Translations under genes and position numbers: made by a program | The notes under the pieces: generated by a model | Database searches by the model: none | Told to the model about the DNA's origin: nothing | Seen by the model: only the letters and a program-made list of their open reading frames with translations | Assembly: GCA_019915015.1 (NCBI GenBank) | Contig: JAHBBC010000033.1 | Location: 1 to 64,000 of the forward strand | Direction of reading: 5' to 3' | DNA length: 64,000 nucleotides | Source of the DNA: Auriscalpium vulgare | Lineage: Eukaryota > Basidiomycota > Agaricomycetes > Russulales > Auriscalpiaceae | Shown: positions 1 through 12,180 of the stretch, one piece after another | How positions within the stretch are numbered: the first letter of the stretch is position 1 | Layout of the letters: every line of letters begins with the position of its first letter

Positions 1-612
1 CACGGTTTTTTGCTGCCATGAAATAGTAAACAAATGAATATCCAGAATGCAAAGGCCACGGTACCTCTTGTTTCCCACGCTTGAACATTATCGCCTAAGA
101 AACAATAAGATTGTTAAATGAATGTTGTAGCAACAAACAACATACTGAACAGTCGCGTTGGTACGCGTTCTAAAAGTTCTTTTTAACAAGCGAGTTTCAA
201 GAAGAAGAAACAAAAACTCCTACTTCTTTTTTTCTTTCGCTTATCCTAATCCTGACGAAACTAAAAGGCAGGAAAAGGTACGCAGATGAATACTCCACGC
301 GATTCTCGGTAAGTTCGAGGACTCCTTCTGCTGTCTAAGGGATGACATAGTGAAAACGATTCTAAAATGTATACAGCAACGACACTTACTGTGATTTCGG
401 CGAGTCATATCGTGGGAGAGTGAGAGAAACGGATACCCGTCGTTGCAGGCACTTCCAACAAGTATATAAGGGAGTCTAGTTCAACCCCGCATATGTGACC
501 GGAAAAGGAAAGGCTGGGAGTAACGAGACCAGTGTAGCGTAGGTTAGAACGCCGCGATATAAAGCAGAGAGTTCAATGGACACTCAATTTCTCCTCTATC
601 TCGACTACAATC

Positions 613-1399
613 ATGTCGCAGCCTGAGCCAGAGTTCCGTCAATATTTTTTGAGAAGTATACGGGGTAAGAAGAACTCTAGAGATCATACTGACACCTAAA
701 CACAAAACAGATGAGGCTACCAGTTAATGGACACTGCAAATTATTGCACGGGCAGGTCAATATCTGTTGGCTGACCTTTGCGAAGTTGGTGTTATCCACA
801 CGTATCCTGAAGTTTTTTCTTAACCATTATAATTGCACAGGACACTTTATCAGAAGAGTTTTGAAATTCAACGAGAAGGAGGGATCGGAGCAATGTGCAA
901 TCCAGATCAAAGGCTCTGAAAGCGCAGATGAACCGGTATTTGTTGTCCGAGAATTCTTACTGCATATGACTTACCTCCGGTGAGGGACAAAAAACAGTAC
1001 GTGCGAATATTATTTCAGACGATGGTGTATTAATTAAACTTCAAAGAGTGGACATTTTGCATACGCACGGCAACAAGTCGAAATTCAGGATTTGGTTCGG
1101 CAACGTTCGCGGCGGGCGGCAACGGATTATTCTCGATTCATCACAAAATGTCCGCACGGTTTTGGAAATCGGAGTTAATTCCTTGGATCTTAACAAACGG
1201 AAAGATTATTGTCTGCAATTCTCCAAACCGATATTTTACGAACAAATCCCAGGCTGGTAACATGAAGGCCATTGGGTTCTCTGCGCAAGTCGATCCCGGA
1301 CTACTAAAGAACGCGCCGCCGCAATTTGTTCATTTGGAAGAAAATGAAGTATTATACTATGAACAGATCAAGAATGAAAAGTTAGTAACATACATATAA
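613..1399 (+). pseudogene. Coiled-coil family, copy 1 (decayed)
   Basis: A TATA-like box at 558-564 precedes an ATG at 613. The first exon (613-664) reads MSQPEPEFRQYFLRSIR and ends at a GTAAGA donor. The next exon from 711 hits a stop after five codons in the spliced frame, so this copy looks broken. Further open stretches at about 1036-1260 (containing GRQRIILDSSQN) and 1262-1380 (ending in a polar helical stretch, YYEQIKNEK) resemble weakly the third exon of the intact member at 11,006-11,940. Assignment to the family rests on position, AT-rich composition and this weak similarity. Function unknown. Confidence 0.35.
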
Positions 1400-2180
1400 C
1401 TAGTTTGATGGCTATTCTGATACGCAGTAGTAATCGCAACCTGCCTATAAACGGTTAATCCTGCTGAATTCCGACCAGGACATGTTGTTGAAATTCAATG
1501 CACCTTTGCAAGCGTCCCCCTGTCGGGGAGTACGAGCAAACACAAATGTTATGCCAATTGAGAGCAATAGCATTGTTGGATAGACAGTTATGCGAGGTAT
1601 ATTCAGTCATTGTATTGAATGGACTTTTTTAATCCGATCACGCAGATATACGACAACCTCACCGTTATCTCACCACCAAAGATACCATTCGTAAAAGAAA
1701 GACTGGATATGATGCAGGGATGAGGAGATTACTAAACGAAACAAACCAACGATAATACGATGGATTAATCCTGAGTTAAGCCGCCGAGGTACTGATTCGC
1801 CTTTTCGTTGGTTCAACATGTAACATTACTTTTAAATGTGTACTCGTAATATTTCAGCAATACCTTCCTTTAACTTGACGTATGTTATATGGAAGGGTAC
1901 CCGAAGAATATCTCCTATGTAAAGACAAATGACCACTTACGGTCTTAACGAATATAAAACTCACTACGCATGTACGCCGTCACAATAATTCAATCATGTC
2001 AACATTATACCCAATCAAATCGTGACACAGAATAAGGCGTTGTACAAGATCACGTAAGAGACACCCTCACATGACCTAGCACGCCACCGTTACCAACGAC
2101 GTACGTTAGCCGTCGGAGGACTTCGTCACTACCTTCATTCTCACCTCCATCTCGTCTCACCAGAAGTAACCAAAAGAACC

Positions 2181-3497
2181 ATGAATATAAAAAGCTCGAT
2201 GGCAATATCAATCACGCAAGTGCCGGCCACATACTACCGCCGATCTTCCTTCCACCCTGCCAGAGGATGCAGACAAATTAATGGCTTACACAGCCTATCA
2301 CGAGCTCCGTGTCATTACAAGCACCGCGTGTTAAGGAAGAATCCACAGGAGGTTCGTAAGAAATGCAAAAAGGCGATGAAACTGAACTTGTGAGTACACT
2401 TTTCGCGAGATACATTGAATATATGACCATCATATTTATAATCTGGCACTCAATATGTATCAGGCCGAATTTGTCCGCGCGCTTGAATGTGCGATAAAGT
2501 AGGTCAGGACTACGAAGCGTCCGTTTGGGTACAACAAGTGCACAAGTATTCTCGAAAATCAAGAGATACCGAAAGCTTCAAATATTTAGAAGAATTGCGA
2601 TGCGTTTCAGAGAATGTGCACAACGGCACGTCGTATTGGTGGATGACAGTGCAATTCGATGGTGAGTACAATGACGGCGCAATCAAATGCTCACTAAACT
2701 TTTCTGTAAGGCGAGGCACCGCAGCCATTCGTATCAGCACTAGATGTCAAAAATAAACAATATATACAACATCATGGTGACGTATTCGCACGCAAGAGGG
2801 AAGGTATGAACTTAAATGTTTACAAAATAAAAAACAATGACGCTTTCTTTACAGACAGTGAAGACGACGAAGGTACGAATATATAAATCCAGTTGATTTT
2901 GCACCAAATCTTAACCTTGTAATAAAACCAATAGCTGAAGTCATCGATTTACGTAGTGACTCAAAATCTATACTTATAACCTATTCCTAAGTATTACCAG
3001 TGGCAGTAAAAGAAGATCAAATCATTGTAACAAATGAACTCTCTGAGGGTATATCAAATAGTAAGGTTATATTCGATAGTATTTAATATTTTGTAAATGA
3101 ATTTATTTGCAGAAACGAACACATCTGATAAAGATTGTACGTGTACAGTTTAGTGTGAGGTCTATAATCTGAGCTCTATATCCAGACTACAGCAAATATG
3201 GTTCCACAATGAACCTTGACGAGGAAATACACCGTCTGCTCGAAAACGCCAAAACTTTTGAAAACATCGCAACGTCATCAACATCCGCCCTTACCCATTT
3301 AATTAATTCACACGTACACAGTGACGTATGTATTTCGTTACAGAATTATCTATGTGCTGATTGCTCCTTCATAGCCCGCTAAGATGTGGCAAAAAGAAAG
3401 AGATGCTTTCTGCAAAGAGATAGCTTCTCTCAAGCAGAGATTTACCATCTTAGGGAAAGCTCCCGTAACACAGCGATGTATATCTAAACCGTCATGA
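2181..3497 (+). pseudogene. Coiled-coil family, copy 2 (probably decayed)
   Basis: An ATG at 2181 follows a pyrimidine-rich leader. An exon at about 2490-2660 carries W and R/K-rich helical sequence and ends SYWWMTVQFD before a GTGAGT donor. This matches the position of the DLG...WW block of other copies. A short acidic exon (DSEDDE, about 2854-2873) follows. The C-terminal pair of exons at 3210-3330 (MNLDEEIHRLLENAK..., then HVHSD before a GTATGT donor) and about 3376-3496 (PAKMWQKERDAFCKEIASLK) gives two coiled-coil exons, as in the intact member. I could not join every exon in phase, so I call it a likely pseudogene. Confidence 0.45.
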
Positions 3498-3885
3498 ACT
3501 AAAATGATATCGAACGATTGCTAGACGTTCCCAGACGTTCAAAATCCCGGTATTGATTGTATTGTTTAATACGTTGACTTGATCAACTGCTTTAAATATA
3601 ACAGAAGATACGTTTCACCACAGTGAACATAATCTGGAGTAAGAACACATAAACTGTACATCCCCCGCGCTAAGTCACTGTCATCAATTCTGTTGCTACG
3701 TATGATACGGAACACATAGCATCACGTTGCCTTACCGTCGTCACGGGGCCGTGAGTATTCGTCCGGCACTAACGTCCTGACACCAAACAGCAGCCAACAG
3801 AGCCTCTTACCTCACAACCATCTCCACCTTGGCTTTCTCTACGCGTCTTTTCACGACTCATCCAACCGTCTTCCTCTTACATTCG

Positions 3886-5190
3886 ATGGTCAGATTACAT
3901 GGATCCCACGCAACTGTCCCAATCCAGAAAGCGGCTAGGAATACTGACAATCACCTCGAACAACGTAGCCGCTCTCATGCCCGTCTCCAAGCGATCACGG
4001 AGGAGTTTAAGCTACTAGAAGATGATATAGATTTAACCAGCGACATACAGTTGATGCTTCTCAAAGAAATTGTACGTCACATAACGCACGCTCACAAACA
4101 TGACATTAAATAAATACCTATTTTAATTAGAGTGGATATTCATATGCATATTACGAGAGTGTAACGAATGATGAGGTGGAGACTCCGTTCGCAGCGTGGA
4201 GCCGTGCTACGACTATAGCCAAGACCAAACCCAGCACTCGAAACATCATACTGCAATTGCGTATGTTTCTTAAAGATTTTCCTGCAGATGAGGTCAAGGA
4301 CTTGGGTAGAAATCAGTGGTGGGACTACACGAGTGAGTTCTTTATATCTACAGGTTAAAATACGTGTACTATCCAATTCAGCAGAAACTATTGAAGAATG
4401 GGAAGATGGAGGGAATCCACAGTAAAAATGAAAAGGAATCGAAAAACGGTTAGCAATATCTACTTCGTAGTTCATATTAGATTAAACGGACGTCACTTTA
4501 ATATAGTGCCATGGTATATGACCAAGGAGTCTCAGCCACAATACCATAGTAGGTTTTTCTTTAAAATGGGGCACTTAAATCTCAATGAATTACAAAACAG
4601 ATAGTGAAAATCAAACGTCTCGGAAACAAACACGCATCACGGTAGTCATTTAATGCATTCAATTTCATAATATATTATGTGAACGTTGATTAATGTTTAC
4701 AGAACCGGCTATAATAACACGAAAAATGACGAGAGAGCGTGCGCGAAGATCGATTATATACCCCAGCCATTAGATAATAGTAAAAGTTCAGCTTGGGTTA
4801 TCAGACAATATCTCATACCTTTCACGATAGGCCACTCTTCTCATCTTACGATGGCTCCTCGCACACGTTAGTATTCGACTTTCCGACACGCAGGGATTCT
4901 CCGTATTCAATCTGAACAGTATCCGGCAACATGATGCTTACAAACGACGTTAAGAAGGAGATCATGCATACTCAAGCTGATTTCTTAATCGGAAGAAACG
5001 CTTTCAACCGCAGAATCAATTCGGGGGAGAAGCACGCAAAAGAACTGAAGATACGGTGTGACGTACGTTGATCACACATAATATAATAATCGTTTGATTC
5101 ATATTATGCAGAACTTAATGGTACTACGGAACCGACAGGATGACTTGTACCACGCAACCCTCAACCGCATTGAACACTCAAGAAAATAAT
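3886..5190 (+). pseudogene. Coiled-coil family, copy 3
   Basis: The ATG at 3886 opens an exon with SHARLQAITEEFKLLEDD and ends LLKEI at a GTACGT donor (4063). The next exon (about 4134-4332) reads in phase through PFAAWSRATTIAK to the family block DLGRNQWWDYT and a GTGAGT donor. An acidic exon (ETIEEWEDGGNPQ, about 4383-4421) follows. The C-terminal part starts MAPRT at 4851, is split by an intron in the same codon as in copies 4 and 5, then reads LTNDVKKEIMHTQADFLIGR and, after another intron, LYHATLNRIEHSRK before a stop. Exons 1-3 are phase-consistent; the middle is not resolved. It could still be a working gene. Confidence 0.5.
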
Positions 5191-5499
5191 TGCGAATCTC
5201 ACGGCCCAAATTCAACCAGATCATACCGATGTCGTTGATGACACAATGAAAAACGTCCACGCATAGAATCAGACGCCCCGAGGTAGCCAAGCTCGTCTAC
5301 ATAACATTTATATCTGACATATCGTATTTAAAAACATGAACTTTGTTTTGCATTTCTTCGTATCGTCGGCGCTTCGGCGCTGTAAAATCAACATGACTTG
5401 TCACGCTAGTTGATTACGTTTAGAATACCATAGTTTCGCTGACGGAGAACAGTGTGAAGTGCGAATGGCAACCACCGTTAGAATATTACGCCTTTGCAA

Positions 5500-5693
5500 A
5501 TTTGGTCACGGGACAACCCAACACAACCCAAACAACCCGACCCGTTCCGTATAGGTGTACTCACGCATTAACCTCTTACCACCAACTCCACAGTAGCTGA
5601 AGACGACCCGTATATTTCGTACATCGATTCAATCACTCTACTCCATCAGTCGCAAACAACACCCACCATTCGCTTCTTCATTCGTCCTTTTTA
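5500..5693 (+). promoter_or_regulatory. Repeated promoter cassette, copy in front of family copy 4
   Basis: About 150 bp here match 6850-7010 closely, including GTCACGGGACAA, CTTACCACCAACT, GTAGCTGAAG, the TATATTTCG box and the run to the start codon. The two genes behind the cassettes start with different exons, so the promoter was conserved or copied separately from the coding part. The inverted repeat that is perfect in the 6.9-kb copy is degraded here. Confidence 0.5.
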
Positions 5694-6530
5694 ATGATGG
5701 CTTCAAAACAATTCGACGACGTCAAAGGGACGCCCATTGAGTACGAGGAACTGGTCAAACAGCAACAGAAGAGGAGTGAGTTGCTATAGAACTTATAAAT
5801 ATATGTTGACTAATGTAATACACAGAAAAGAAATAATGGCAGAGATGAGCGACGGTAAACTTATTTATTTGCTCGTTGATAACATATTAATATTCTATTA
5901 TCAGCCACCACCGGAAGCATTAAAAGTAACAAACGATGATATGAAACAGGCATATGAATTAATCGGTGATATAGGGCCGAGGATTTGAGCAAACGCATTG
6001 CAATAAAACAAAGAATACTATACCTGACAAAGGAAAAAAACGAGTTCAGGCAGGAAAGGTACGCATCACGATTGCAAATGATATAACATATAACCCATAG
6101 TATGCCAATCCTCACAGGTCAAGTCACACACCGATTAGCATGGCACTGCGAACCAGTAAACTGAATTAATCTGTAACGCGAACACGTCTACTAATATGCG
6201 GATCATAGTGAAAGGAGAAATTATTTTCTCGAATGACCTCCAAGATAAAGTTTCCTTCATGCAGGGGGACATTATCATTGGCAAGATGGCTTTCGACTGG
6301 AGGGCGAATGAACTCGGCAAATATACAAAAGAACTGATCGTACGTTTAGAGGTATGTCTAATTCAAATGACCGATAATATTATAATATGCATTCGGCACA
6401 GAACATCCTAGTTATGCATAAATATCGGCGTGAACTGTACGAGAGACTCTGAACCGTATCTCTGTACTGGAAGAACGTATTGCAACGTTGAGGGCCGAAT
6501 TGGAACCCGTCAACTAAATAAAGGTAAAAT
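5694..6530 (+). pseudogene. Coiled-coil family, copy 4 (5'-truncated, decayed)
   Basis: Two ATGs (5694, 5697) open an exon reading KQFDDVKGTPIEYEELVK, which corresponds to an internal exon of copy 5 (about 7780), so this copy lacks the N-terminal exons. Later exons at about 5825-6060 are out of frame with each other. The MALRT exon (start 6140) is split by an intron ending near 6210, then reads FSNDLQDKVSFMQGD and AFDWRANELGKYTKEL. The last exon (about 6410-6515) carries two stops relative to copy 5. It looks like a partial duplicate of the 7.8-8.7 kb segment. Confidence 0.5.
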
Positions 6531-6849
6531 AGCCAACAAATAATGTCACAATTATTGATCACTATATTTGTTAGAATAGGGAATAAACAATTCATGATTG
6601 AAGGTGTGAATGGCAACGAGGGTTTGTTGAATGAATAGCTCACAAGTTTATGGGTAAGGCAATACTGCAAAATCAATGTTCAATTGGTTGAATTTGCTAC
6701 TCTCGATACGTTGTTACTTCGTGTTCTCTGTCTACTTGATTGGTACAAATAGAAGATATCAATGTACACGCAATCACAATCTGCAAGGCATTACATTGAC
6801 AGCAATTGGTTCTTGTCATATGTCGTCTGAAACATTAGCCCGATGTGAG

Positions 6850-7038
6850 ACCTGGTCACGGGACAAACCAAACAACGTCCCGACCGATGCGTATAGGGGT
6901 ACTCGTGGCTTAACCCCTTACCACCAACTGCCGAGTAGCTGAAGCTACCCCTATATTTCGCACATCAATTCTTTCACTCTACTTCATCAATCGACGAACC
7001 AGACCTATCACTCGGTACACTATTTCCCACACGGCACA
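6850..7038 (+). promoter_or_regulatory. Promoter cassette with two inverted repeats, copy 5
   Basis: This stretch upstream of the ATG at 7039 is repeated at 5500-5693. It contains a perfect 10-bp inverted repeat, TATAGGGGTA at 6892-6901 and TACCCCTATA at 6946-6955, with the right arm overlapping the TATATTT box. A second short inverted pair, CGGGAC/GTCCCG, lies at about 6859-6882. Such paired sites suit a dimeric regulator or a hairpin, but that is inference. Confidence 0.45.
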
Positions 7039-8705
7039 ATGAAGGGTTACCCAACGAAGAACATTGAAACGATAAAAGAACAGTACGCAATACATCAGCG
7101 ACAGGAAGTTGAACGCTTGCATGCCCGTTTGTACGAGACAGTAAAGATGCTTCAAAAGGATAAGAGCGCTGCATCGAATAAGTATGTCTTGAAGATGATC
7201 TTCAGGGAAATGGTACGAGTTATTTTATTGTATCTTCACATCTACATTTTATTTCAGAGAGAATTTTATCGCGAGTACTTCAACTTCATTCAAGCAGGCG
7301 GAGTGAAGATGCCGATTGGACCATGGTGCCGCAACGCGTACAAATTACGAAATACATGCGACGGCAAGAAAGTTATTAACGAATTATGCCAATTCTTTTC
7401 GGATCCCGTTCAAATTGACATCAAGGATTTGGTGCGAACCATGGTGGTTAAACATAGGTAAGCTTCAATCTACGTTTCATGGACAGCATGCAATTATTCA
7501 GCTATGCATGAAGCCGAGGAGGTTGTCGACGACGGCGTCGATGACGATGAAGATACCGACTATGCAGAAGGTGAGTTAGAATAAGACGGTATTACTTTAA
7601 GTTTGAATAATCTATCACTCACGATTGGGTCAATTTATCATTATAGACTCGGACACCAGCAGCAACGAAGATGTTAATGAAAATAACAAAGGAGATGAAG
7701 CAAAAGGTATAAGCTTCAACACGGAACGCGCATCACGTGTTCTGAATGTTTAACAGACACGAATAATTTGTCCCCTTTAATGACGGCCGTGAAACAATTC
7801 TACGACATCAAAGGGGTGCCCTCTGAGTTCGAGGAACTAGTCAAACGCGCGCAGAAGCGAAGTGAGTTGGTGTATAATTTATTAATACATGGTAAATGAC
7901 ACGATACACAGAAACGGAGAGGGAAGAAATAAACAACGGTGAGCATATTTATATGCTCACCGGAAATATATTAACGAGGAATGTGATAGCGCCTACAGAG
8001 ATTATTAAAAGTAACACGCGATTATACAAATCGTGCATGATAATTTATTCGTGATATAGGGCCGGAAAATCAACAAAATGATCGCAAAAAAACAAAGACA
8101 ATTGTTCCCGACAAAAGGATACAGCGGCCTCATGCAAGGAAGGTACGCTTCCCGATTATAAATAATTTATGTGTAACCACAGTACGCTATTCATCACAGT
8201 TCAAGTCACACCGGTTAACATGGCACCGCGAACCCGTAAACTCATTTATTTCGTAAGGCAAATACATCTAATAATGCGATATGTAGTGAAGGGAGACATG
8301 ATTTTGACGAATGACCTCAAAGATGAAATTTATTTCATGCAGGGGGACTTTATCATCGGCAAGACGGCCTTCGACTGGAGGGCAAACGGACTCAACAAGA
8401 TATAAAAGAACTCAATGCACGTTTAAGGTATGTGTATTTCAAATAATACATCGTGTTATATTATGCACTCGGCATAGAACCTCTTAGCACTGCTCAACCG
8501 TCGACGTGCATTGTACGAGGCGTCATTGCACCGTATCTCTCTCCTTGAAGAACATATTGCGACGTTGCGGTCCCAATTGGATCCCAACACTTTCATTGAA
8601 CCAAAGGACTTTTTCAATAAACGACGTCGCATGGATCCACACAAGCAGCCCTCTGATCGGACAGAGAATGGCACCGCAATTGCCAGCGACAAGGGAAAGC
8701 CCTAA
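7039..8705 (+). pseudogene. Coiled-coil family, copy 5 (nearly complete, frameshifted)
   Basis: Exon 1 (7039-7212) is helical with EVERLHARLYETVKMLQ; a 45-nt in-frame intron follows. Exon 2 continues to FFSDPVQIDIKDL; the WW block is readable only after a one-base shift (PWWLNI, near 7440). From there phases agree again: an acidic exon (VVDDGVDDDEDTDYAE), then DSDTSSNEDVNEN, then LMTAVKQFYDIKGVPSEFE at 7781. The C-terminal exons carry MAPRT (8221), an intron, LTNDLKDEIYFMQGD, and finally LYEASLHRISLLEEHIATL with an intact tail to the stop at 8703-8705. At least one frameshift and a stop near 8055 argue against function; a sequencing error is possible for the first. Confidence 0.5.
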
Positions 8706-9019
8706 ATAAAGGTAAATATCAGCGATTAATGCACATTCATTGACAAATACTTTTGTTAATACAGGAATAAACAATTCGTCAATGCAACGGATACTCCTAT
8801 GAATAAATAAAACCCGTAGCCAAACAATTAGCCTATGACAGAACTCGTTCTATAATATATCCCGTTTCTCTCCGCGATTTGATCACACGGGTGTACTATA
8901 CTCATCACACTTCTAACTCGCAAACACGTGACCGGGCCTCAACGCCCCTATGATGACATGGAGCGGATAAGCGAACGTGCTGACATCTCTTTCATTCTGA
9001 CCGTCACGAGCAATCCACC

Positions 9020-10370
9020 ATGTCAAGCAATATCCCTGATTTCAATCGCAACTCAGAATCCTGCGAGGTGGGAATATTCTCGTATCTAATGTTTGCCTAT
9101 ATCTGTAACCAACGAACCATAGACAAGTATAGGTTTCGACATTCAAAGATTAGAAACACGAATTGTGTTTGCCGCGACCGCCATATCAACCTTACCAGCA
9201 GATAAAGTAACTAAAGATATGTGGGATAAACTTTTACATGAACGGTAACTGTCATAAACAATACGTCGCAAATGCCAATCATGTTCACCTCTATCACAGC
9301 GCCAATTTGGTCGAACATTGTTGAGAGCAGAAACATATAATATTCAGAAAACCGAATACCAAGAAGCTATCATAGAGGGCTACATAAAGAGAAAAGAAAA
9401 GTCACGCTGCTAAAAAACTAACATCCAAACGAAGGAGTGACGTCACCTTCAGTGGGATCTAGGAGAAGACATATTGTGGGATAACTTCGGTAAATACATT
9501 TATTTTGACGAATATTCTTAGAGATTAAAGATTGAATGAATGACATTAAAAGCAGCCAAGCAACTTGTAACACGAAGACGAATGACGAAGAAACAAGAGG
9601 AGAACGTCAAATGATTCGACAGACAAATTTATTGCTCATACTCAAGGTGCGAAGACAAAGAACATAAGTCATACATACTCACGTATTTCCAACAGACGTA
9701 CAATACCAATCGTCAAATGAACCAAGTGAGTACATAATAAATGACGACAGAACAAATATCGACAAGATGTGTAACAGATGAATCAAGCAATAACCCGATG
9801 GAGATCAGACTTGTGCTACAAGCAGTGGACGTATTTGAACGGTACGCTACCCGCATGATAACGACGAGCAATATTAAAATCTGAGATCGCCAGCAGACAT
9901 TTCAGACATACCTACTGAAATATGTAAGTTGACACAATACTGATAAATAATCACATTATTAACAATTGGCAGATCAAATAAAAAACAATCTCACTGACAT
10001 CGCAATCGCGGATTTGACGCAAATGGAACAACGATTGAATTCGTCGAAAAACGAATACGCCGTCGTTCTTCAAAGTGGTAAAAGCAGTACAGACCTTGAA
10101 AAATACCGTGGAGGTTAGACATGCCATCTACTGCATTTAAAGTACTCAACAACCACACCTTGTTTAAACATAGCATCTATGCATGACATGCGAGCGAGAT
10201 GAGGACGCATTGAATACACGAATGAATAACATAAAGAAGCTAGAAGCATTGAGCACGACATTATCAAACAAACTTCAAGTTATGAAGACGAATGTTAAAC
10301 CTGCTAAACATAAAATCGATCAAGATAATATATCCAACGCAAGTAAAAAACAAAGTGAGCATCTACATAT
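9020..10370 (+). pseudogene. Coiled-coil family, copy 6
   Basis: The ATG at 9020 (MSSNIPDFNRNSESCE) ends at a GTGGGA donor. The next exon (about 9130-9245) reads FDIQRLETRIVFAATAI and DMWDKLLHER, which aligns with exon 1 of the intact member (DLNQLQCRLYVAALSL...LLTEA). A later exon carries LQWDLGEDILWDNF (about 9445-9490), the family DLG...W block. C-terminal helical exons follow at about 9972-10,080 (LTDIAIADLTQMEQRL) and 10,195-10,355 (MNNIKKLEALSTTLSNKL). Several joins are unresolved. Confidence 0.45.
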
Positions 10371-11005
10371 ACAATCCATGCACCTACTAATAAATAGAAT
10401 ACAGAGATTCAAAAGTGATCCAATTTCTTCACCAGGATGGTCATGTATTAGATTGTTCGTCAATACATCGCCCCACCCTTCACACATGTTATCCCAAACC
10501 TTGCACTACGGCAAATAGGGAAGGCCAACGTTATTAAATCGTAACCTTAATAGTTTACAACATCTGATATAAATTAAAGCATAAAGTACACACGGACGAC
10601 CAATCCAAACAGTTTCGAACATCGGAATATAAATTAAATCATAAGGTTCATACGGACGACCAATCCACATGCATTCTATTAATGCATGTTCATGTGAACT
10701 AAAAAAGAATCACTCAGTGCTACAGCACTGCAGACAGCGTAACACTATAAGTAAAAAATTGAGTAACTTTTATCAAATGAAGTATCGGTGAATAATAAAT
10801 TTGCCAGGAACGACTAAACCATATACATTATAATAGTCCGAATAGAATACGAAGAATTATTCTGTTCATCAGACTCAATTTCGATCATGATACATGACCA
10901 CTATAATGTGGTATTGTGTTTAAATTATTTATCAATTCAACGCTGTACAGTGTACACAGAAACCACGTATGAGATCAAGTACAACCTGCGCTAATAAAGA
11001 ATGCG
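10371..11005. other. AT-rich spacer without a recognised gene
   Basis: This stretch separates converging family copies 6 (+) and 7 (-). It contains a short direct repeat: ATATAAATTAAA(G/T)CATAA followed by a shared 'ACGGACGACCAATCCA' string occurs at about 10,566-10,610 and 10,628-10,669. I see no coding exon, RNA gene or element end. Confidence 0.4.
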
Positions 11006-11940
11006 TTAGAAATCACAATTCCTATGCTTTTTCAGAGAGTGTTGCATCTTCAACCAATCTATTCGGAGACCCTATTGCACCAAGGACGGTAATGTCAGAA
11101 TACGAGTAGGACTGTCTTAATAACTCGAACCTTGTAAACTTCAGTCAGGTAATTGAACTCTTCGTTGAGCGCATCACTCGCAGATATCAGTTTCTGGAAT
11201 TGTTTAAGTGAAAAAAAACCGCTATTGTATTGATTATACGTACCAGAGACCGACGATCATTCCGCCATACTTCATCCTCGACAGACTTCATGTTTGACTT
11301 CAGTTCGTTCAGCAATTGGTGAGAATCCGCGAGCCTCCTTTCAACATCATCTAAGCAAGAACACATTACATGTGAATAGTGAACGTGCAAGTCCTGAAAT
11401 ATAAAATATACCTATTTGCATTGTAGGCGGAGGAACAACATTAGACGACGAAGCAAGAGGTAACGTGATTTTGACACGTTGTCGCCTTCCCTCCTGGTCG
11501 GTAAACACACGATGTATTTTGAGAGGCACTGAGAAATGTTAAACAAAGCAACCACATAGAAACATTAAGAAACACCTTGTTCCCACCACCGATCTTCACC
11601 CAAGTCTACTTCTTTATATCGAGGAGGAGCATCGGAAAGAAAATCGGATACGGTCAAGGAAATATTGTCGCCGTCCCGCGCGCGATAGGCATCCGCGATA
11701 ATACGAAAAACTTTGTCCATGTACGGAGGTATACTATGATCATCTTCCCGCGTTGCCAGTCTTGCATTAAACTAAAGCATGTACTATTAGTAGCGAAATA
11801 GCAAAACCGAAAACAAACTTTACCGCTTCTGTCAATAATCGACGCAACCCATCACACTGCTCGTCCCGGCCCATATGTGATAAGGACAACGCAGCGACGT
11901 AAAGTCGACATTGAAGTTGATTCAGGTCAACTGATGACAT
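11006..11940 (-). CDS. Intact member of novel coiled-coil family, six exons, 221 aa
   Basis: Exons on the minus strand: 11940-11824, 11771-11576, 11528-11412, 11350-11244, 11193-11131, 11071-11006. All five introns (39-63 nt) have GT-AG ends and all phases agree, giving 666 nt. Exon 1 is helical (DLNQLQCRLYVAALSL). Exon 2 carries IPPYMDKVFRIIADAYRAR and ends with the family block DLGEDRWWEQ. Exon 3 is short and basic/Ser-rich. Exons 4-5 form a coiled coil (VERRLADSHQLLNELK..., ALNEEFNYLTEVYK). No signal peptide or membrane segment is seen. The function is unknown; the shape suggests a scaffold or binding protein. The start at 11940 matches the family exon 1; an in-frame ATG at 12006 is possible. 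Confidence 0.7.
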
Positions 11941-12180
11941 GTTGCGGAGAAGAAGTCGAGGTTTGATAGCCCCTATCACGCTCCAACTTCTCAAAGAACG
12001 TGACATGGATTTGTAAGCGATCGTACGATCTGCGCCTTGTTGGCCCCTTTAGAGCCTTGCCCGGAAATGTGACTTGATCCTCGCCACCATCATGCCCGTA
12101 CCAGCTCATATTATCGCAAGAGAAACACGCATTGCATGTGTTATAAAGGCATTCAGGTCTCAAAAGAACAAATTGAAAAC

